Source: Verrucomicrobiota bacterium
GTDB taxonomy: Bacteria; Verrucomicrobiota; Verrucomicrobiia; Verrucomicrobiales; Verrucomicrobiaceae
NCBI GenBank assembly: GCA_009885695.1
Contig: VFKE01000215.1
Coordinates: forward strand, 1 to 39,518
Length of the DNA: 39,518 nt
Reading direction: 5' to 3'
Under the pieces are notes generated by a model. It saw nothing but the letters and a program-made list of their open reading frames with translations. It made no database searches and had not been told where the DNA came from. The translations under genes and the position numbers were made by a program. This document shows positions 36,866-39,518 of the stretch, in pieces. Each line of letters begins with the position of its first letter. Positions within the stretch are counted from its first letter, which is position 1.

Positions 36866-39518
36866 ATGCATGTGCGGAATTTCTTGTTCCTCGTCCTCAC
36901 ACTCTCGGCCTGTCTGAAATCAAGCGGCCTTGAGTCGGAAGACAGGGCCGTCTGTCGCGTGGGCGCAAGCCTGTTTCCCACGCCAACTGCCGAAAAGCCG
37001 GGACGCAAATACATGCGCGATCGACTGGCGCAAATCGAACATCTCAAACTTGATGTGACACCAGATTTCGCGAAGCGCACGATCCGTGGTACTTCGACGC
37101 TGACCTTCAGGCCGATCGCGAAGCCACTGGCGATGCTGGAACTTGATTCGGTCGGCTTGACCATTGAGACGGTGACGGCGCACGGCGCCACGCTGAAAGA
37201 ACACGAGGTGACGGAGGAGAAATTGGTGCTCGTGTTTGATCCAGTGATTGCGGTTGGGGCGGAGGCGAGCGTCAAGATCGCCTATCGCGCCCAACCTGAG
37301 CGCGGGTTGTATTTCCGAACACCGGAGATGGGTTACAAGCCGGGCGACATTCAAGTTTGGAGCCAGGGTGAGCCGGAGCTGCATCGTTTCTGGTATCCAG
37401 GTTACGATTATCCGAACCAGCGCTTCACGAGCGAGGTGATCTGCCATGTGCCCGAAGGCATGAAGGTGGTGTCGAACGGTTTGCTCGTTTCGCAGACCAA
37501 GGGCGAGAATGGTCTGGTGGCGTGGCATTGGAAGCAGAACCAGCCGCATCCGAACTATCTCGTGGCGCTGGCCGCCGGCTATTTTGACACCCTCGAGGAC
37601 AAGCTCGGCGAGCTGCCGCTCGCGATCCTGGTGCCGCCTTCGGAGCGGGAGCAGGCAGCGAATGCATTCCGGGATACAAAAAAGATAATCGACTTCTACC
37701 AGCGTGAGACCGGCGTGCCGTTCCCCTGGGACAAGTATTACCAGGTCTTCTGCCTCGATTTCCTGGCTGGCGGCATGGAGAACACGAGCTGCACTTTTCT
37801 GGCGGCAGGCTTGTTGTTTCGCGATGATGTCGAGCAGCTCCGGAGCCTGCGGGGGCTGGATGCGCATGAGACCGCGCACCAGTGGTTCGGCGATCTTGTC
37901 ACGTGCCGCGACTGGTCGCATCTCTGGCTCAACGAGGGCTTCGCGAGTTACTACACCCTGCTCTACGAGGAGCAGGCCCAAGGGGGCGATGCGATGCGCT
38001 GGGGCTTGTGGCGTGAGGCGCAGAAGGTTTTTGAAGCGCTCGACACCAAACCGATCGTGTGGCGCGACTACGCGGACCCGCAGTTCCAATTTGACTATCG
38101 TGTCTATCCCAAGGGCGCGTGGGTGCTGCACATGATCCGCGCGAGGCTGGGCCCGGAATTGTATCGCAAGTGCATCCGGACCTACCTGGAGCGGCACCGG
38201 CTCGGAAACGTTGGCACGGATGATCTTCAGGATGTGATCGAGGAACTGAGCGGACTGTCGTTTGACCAGTTCTTCGACCAGTGGCTCTACCACGGCGGCG
38301 TGCCGGAGCTGAAGATCGAATACTCGTGGGATGCGGGGGCGAAGCAGGCGAAGCTTTCCGTGAAACAGACGCAAAAAGTAACGAACGAAGTGCTGCTCTA
38401 TCGTTTCGATCTTCCGGTGCGCTTTTATGTGAAGGGCCTGGAAAAGCCGGTGGATTTCACCGTGGAAGTGAGCAAGGCCGGTGAAGACTTCCAATTTCCC
38501 CTGCCGGCGGTCCCGGAGCTGGTCCGGATTGATCCGGAATTCACGCTGCTTGCGAAGATCGATTTCCAACCGCCGCCGGAGATGCTCAAGCGGCAGCTCA
38601 AATCGGATGTCATCGGCCGGCTCCTTGCCGTGCGGCTGCTCGCCAGAAAGAAGGACGCGGCGACAGTGACGCAGCTCGCGGAAGTCTTGAACGGCGATGC
38701 CTTCCATGCCGTGCGGAGCGAGGCGGCGAATGCGCTCAAGACCATCGCCACGCCGGAGGCGCGCGCGGCGCTGGCGCAAAGTCTGAAGCAGGATGACGCG
38801 CGGGTGCGGCTGTCCGTGGTCGAGGCGCTGGCCGCATTCCCGCATGCCGAGGCGCAGGAGGCGCTGTGGGCGCAATCCCTGTTGGAGAAAAATCCGCTGA
38901 TGCTCGCCGCGATCATCAAGACTTGGGGCGCGCGCCCCGGTGACGCGAAGGTCTCGGCCGCGCTGCGGACGCATCTGGCGTCAACGAGCCATCACCAGGC
39001 GGTGGCCTCGGCCGCCATCATCGCGCTGCGCGCGCAGGACGACGCGACGGCGGTTCCGGCCATACTTGAGCGGCTGCGCCGTGACAGCCTGGGCTTTTCC
39101 TCGTTCCAACTGGTGCAGGCGTTTGATGCCGTGGCGTTTCTCGCGCGGAACGACAAGGACCGCGAGCCCGTTCGCGTGTTCTTGACGGAGTATCTGAATC
39201 ATCCTCGTGAGGAACTCCGGGTCGGCGCCGCCAGGGGACTCGGCACCTTGCGTGATCCGAAATCGCTGGCTGTGCTTCAACCGCTCACGACCCGGCTGAA
39301 GCTCTCCCGGGATCCGGTGCGGGAAGCTGCCGAGAAATCCATCGCCGCGCTCGAGGCAGACCAGACGAAATCGCAGGAGCTGAAGGACGTGTGGTCGAAG
39401 CTGCAGGACCTGCAGAAGAAATCAGAAGAGATGCAGAAGCAGATCGAGAAGAACGGGAAGAAGCCAGAAACAGCGAAGCCTGGCACCGAGAATCCAACCA
39501 AGCCGGTGAAACCAACGA
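36866..39518 (+). CDS. M1-family aminopeptidase lipoprotein with HEAT repeats (partial)
   Basis: The gene runs off the right edge, so at least 884 residues are seen. The signal peptide ends in lipobox LSAC, so it is probably anchored in an envelope membrane. The M1 (gluzincin) core includes the substrate-binding GGMEN (LAGGMENTSCTF) and the zinc site HETAHQWFGD with the third ligand Glu in WLNEGFASYY. After about residue 560 the sequence becomes helical HEAT-like repeats (AVRSEAANALKTIA, RVRLSVVEALAAFP, ELRVGAARGLGTL). It ends in a Lys/Gln-rich coiled coil (KLQDLQKKSEEMQKQIEK) and a Pro/Lys/Thr tail. The family removes N-terminal residues from peptides. The start could be a few codons off. 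Confidence 0.9.
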   Translation, partial: MHVRNFLFLVLTLSACLKSSGLESEDRAVCRVGASLFPTPTAEKPGRKYMRDRLAQIEHLKLDVTPDFAKRTIRGTSTLTFRPIAKPLAMLELDSVGLTIETVTAHGATLKEHEVTEEKLVLVFDPVIAVGAEASVKIAYRAQPERGLYFRTPEMGYKPGDIQVWSQGEPELHRFWYPGYDYPNQRFTSEVICHVPEGMKVVSNGLLVSQTKGENGLVAWHWKQNQPHPNYLVALAAGYFDTLEDKLGELPLAILVPPSEREQAANAFRDTKKIIDFYQRETGVPFPWDKYYQVFCLDFLAGGMENTSCTFLAAGLLFRDDVEQLRSLRGLDAHETAHQWFGDLVTCRDWSHLWLNEGFASYYTLLYEEQAQGGDAMRWGLWREAQKVFEALDTKPIVWRDYADPQFQFDYRVYPKGAWVLHMIRARLGPELYRKCIRTYLERHRLGNVGTDDLQDVIEELSGLSFDQFFDQWLYHGGVPELKIEYSWDAGAKQAKLSVKQTQKVTNEVLLYRFDLPVRFYVKGLEKPVDFTVEVSKAGEDFQFPLPAVPELVRIDPEFTLLAKIDFQPPPEMLKRQLKSDVIGRLLAVRLLARKKDAATVTQLAEVLNGDAFHAVRSEAANALKTIATPEARAALAQSLKQDDARVRLSVVEALAAFPHAEAQEALWAQSLLEKNPLMLAAIIKTWGARPGDAKVSAALRTHLASTSHHQAVASAAIIALRAQDDATAVPAILERLRRDSLGFSSFQLVQAFDAVAFLARNDKDREPVRVFLTEYLNHPREELRVGAARGLGTLRDPKSLAVLQPLTTRLKLSRDPVREAAEKSIAALEADQTKSQELKDVWSKLQDLQKKSEEMQKQIEKNGKKPETAKPGTENPTKPVKPT

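Noticed and set aside
36473-36871. 132-residue open frame on the - strand near the right end
   Set aside because: It has no recognisable motif and overlaps the small membrane protein that has hydrophobic periodicity and a ribosome-binding site.
36920-38974. 684-residue open frame on the - strand
   Set aside because: It is fully antisense to the M1 aminopeptidase, whose zinc and GGMEN motifs are clear. The translation is rich in Arg/His/Leu with no recognisable domain, as expected for an antisense frame in GC-rich DNA.

Overview
The window looks like a piece of chromosome from a Gram-negative bacterium of the Verrucomicrobiota (or a close PVC relative). This is inferred from content, not from a database match. 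The pointers are a fused LpxC-FabZ protein next to LpxA, Deg9-type proteases with a tandem degenerate partner, a truncated 'VHEWGTF' family protein, a REP-associated tyrosine transposase, and many hairpin repeats at gene ends. Few genes have a clear Shine-Dalgarno. Most of the DNA is GC-rich and densely coding, with core genes broken up by small mobile or decayed pieces.

Region 1-1730 is the remnant of a chromosomal integron. A C-terminal stub of a tyrosine recombinase (IntI-like ending) lies on the + strand. Diverging from it on the - strand are a decayed membrane-protein gene, a PIN toxin/antitoxin pair and a small membrane protein. The last two gene units are followed by attC-like sites, and one stop codon lies inside the R'' box.

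Region 1785-5330 is a + strand run: a PAP2 phosphatase, a sialidase-like BNR protein overlapping a membrane protein, and biotin synthase. Region 5332-9305 holds a RAYT transposase bracketed by two copies of its REP, a deletion-bearing pseudogene, a 216-bp nested palindrome, an LTA-synthase-like phosphoglycerol transferase and a third, solo REP copy. Region 9326-17975 carries a Nif3-like protein, YchF, an active Deg9-like protease followed by a catalytically degraded paralogue, a YbjQ protein, a HerA-like ATPase and thioredoxin.

Region 18175-26750 has a tyrosine/glycine-repeat lipoprotein, tRNA-His just before rnc, an RmlC-like cupin, a degenerate HNH-type protein, CorA bracketed by inverted REPs, MutS carrying an in-frame REP insertion, a stand-alone colicin E3-type RNase with a putative antitoxin, TrpS and a PUR-type protein. 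Region 26830-36286 is mostly - strand: lpxA, lpxC/fabZ, a DUF5329 protein, alr, cbpA-cbpM, murJ and tsaC (Sua5), plus a + strand glutaredoxin-like gene. The window ends inside a large M1 aminopeptidase lipoprotein with HEAT repeats.

The most notable points are the integron remnant with its toxin-antitoxin cassette, the E3-type RNase module, the REP inserted in frame in mutS, the habit of hairpin repeats of containing the stop codon of the preceding gene, and the active/dead Deg pair.
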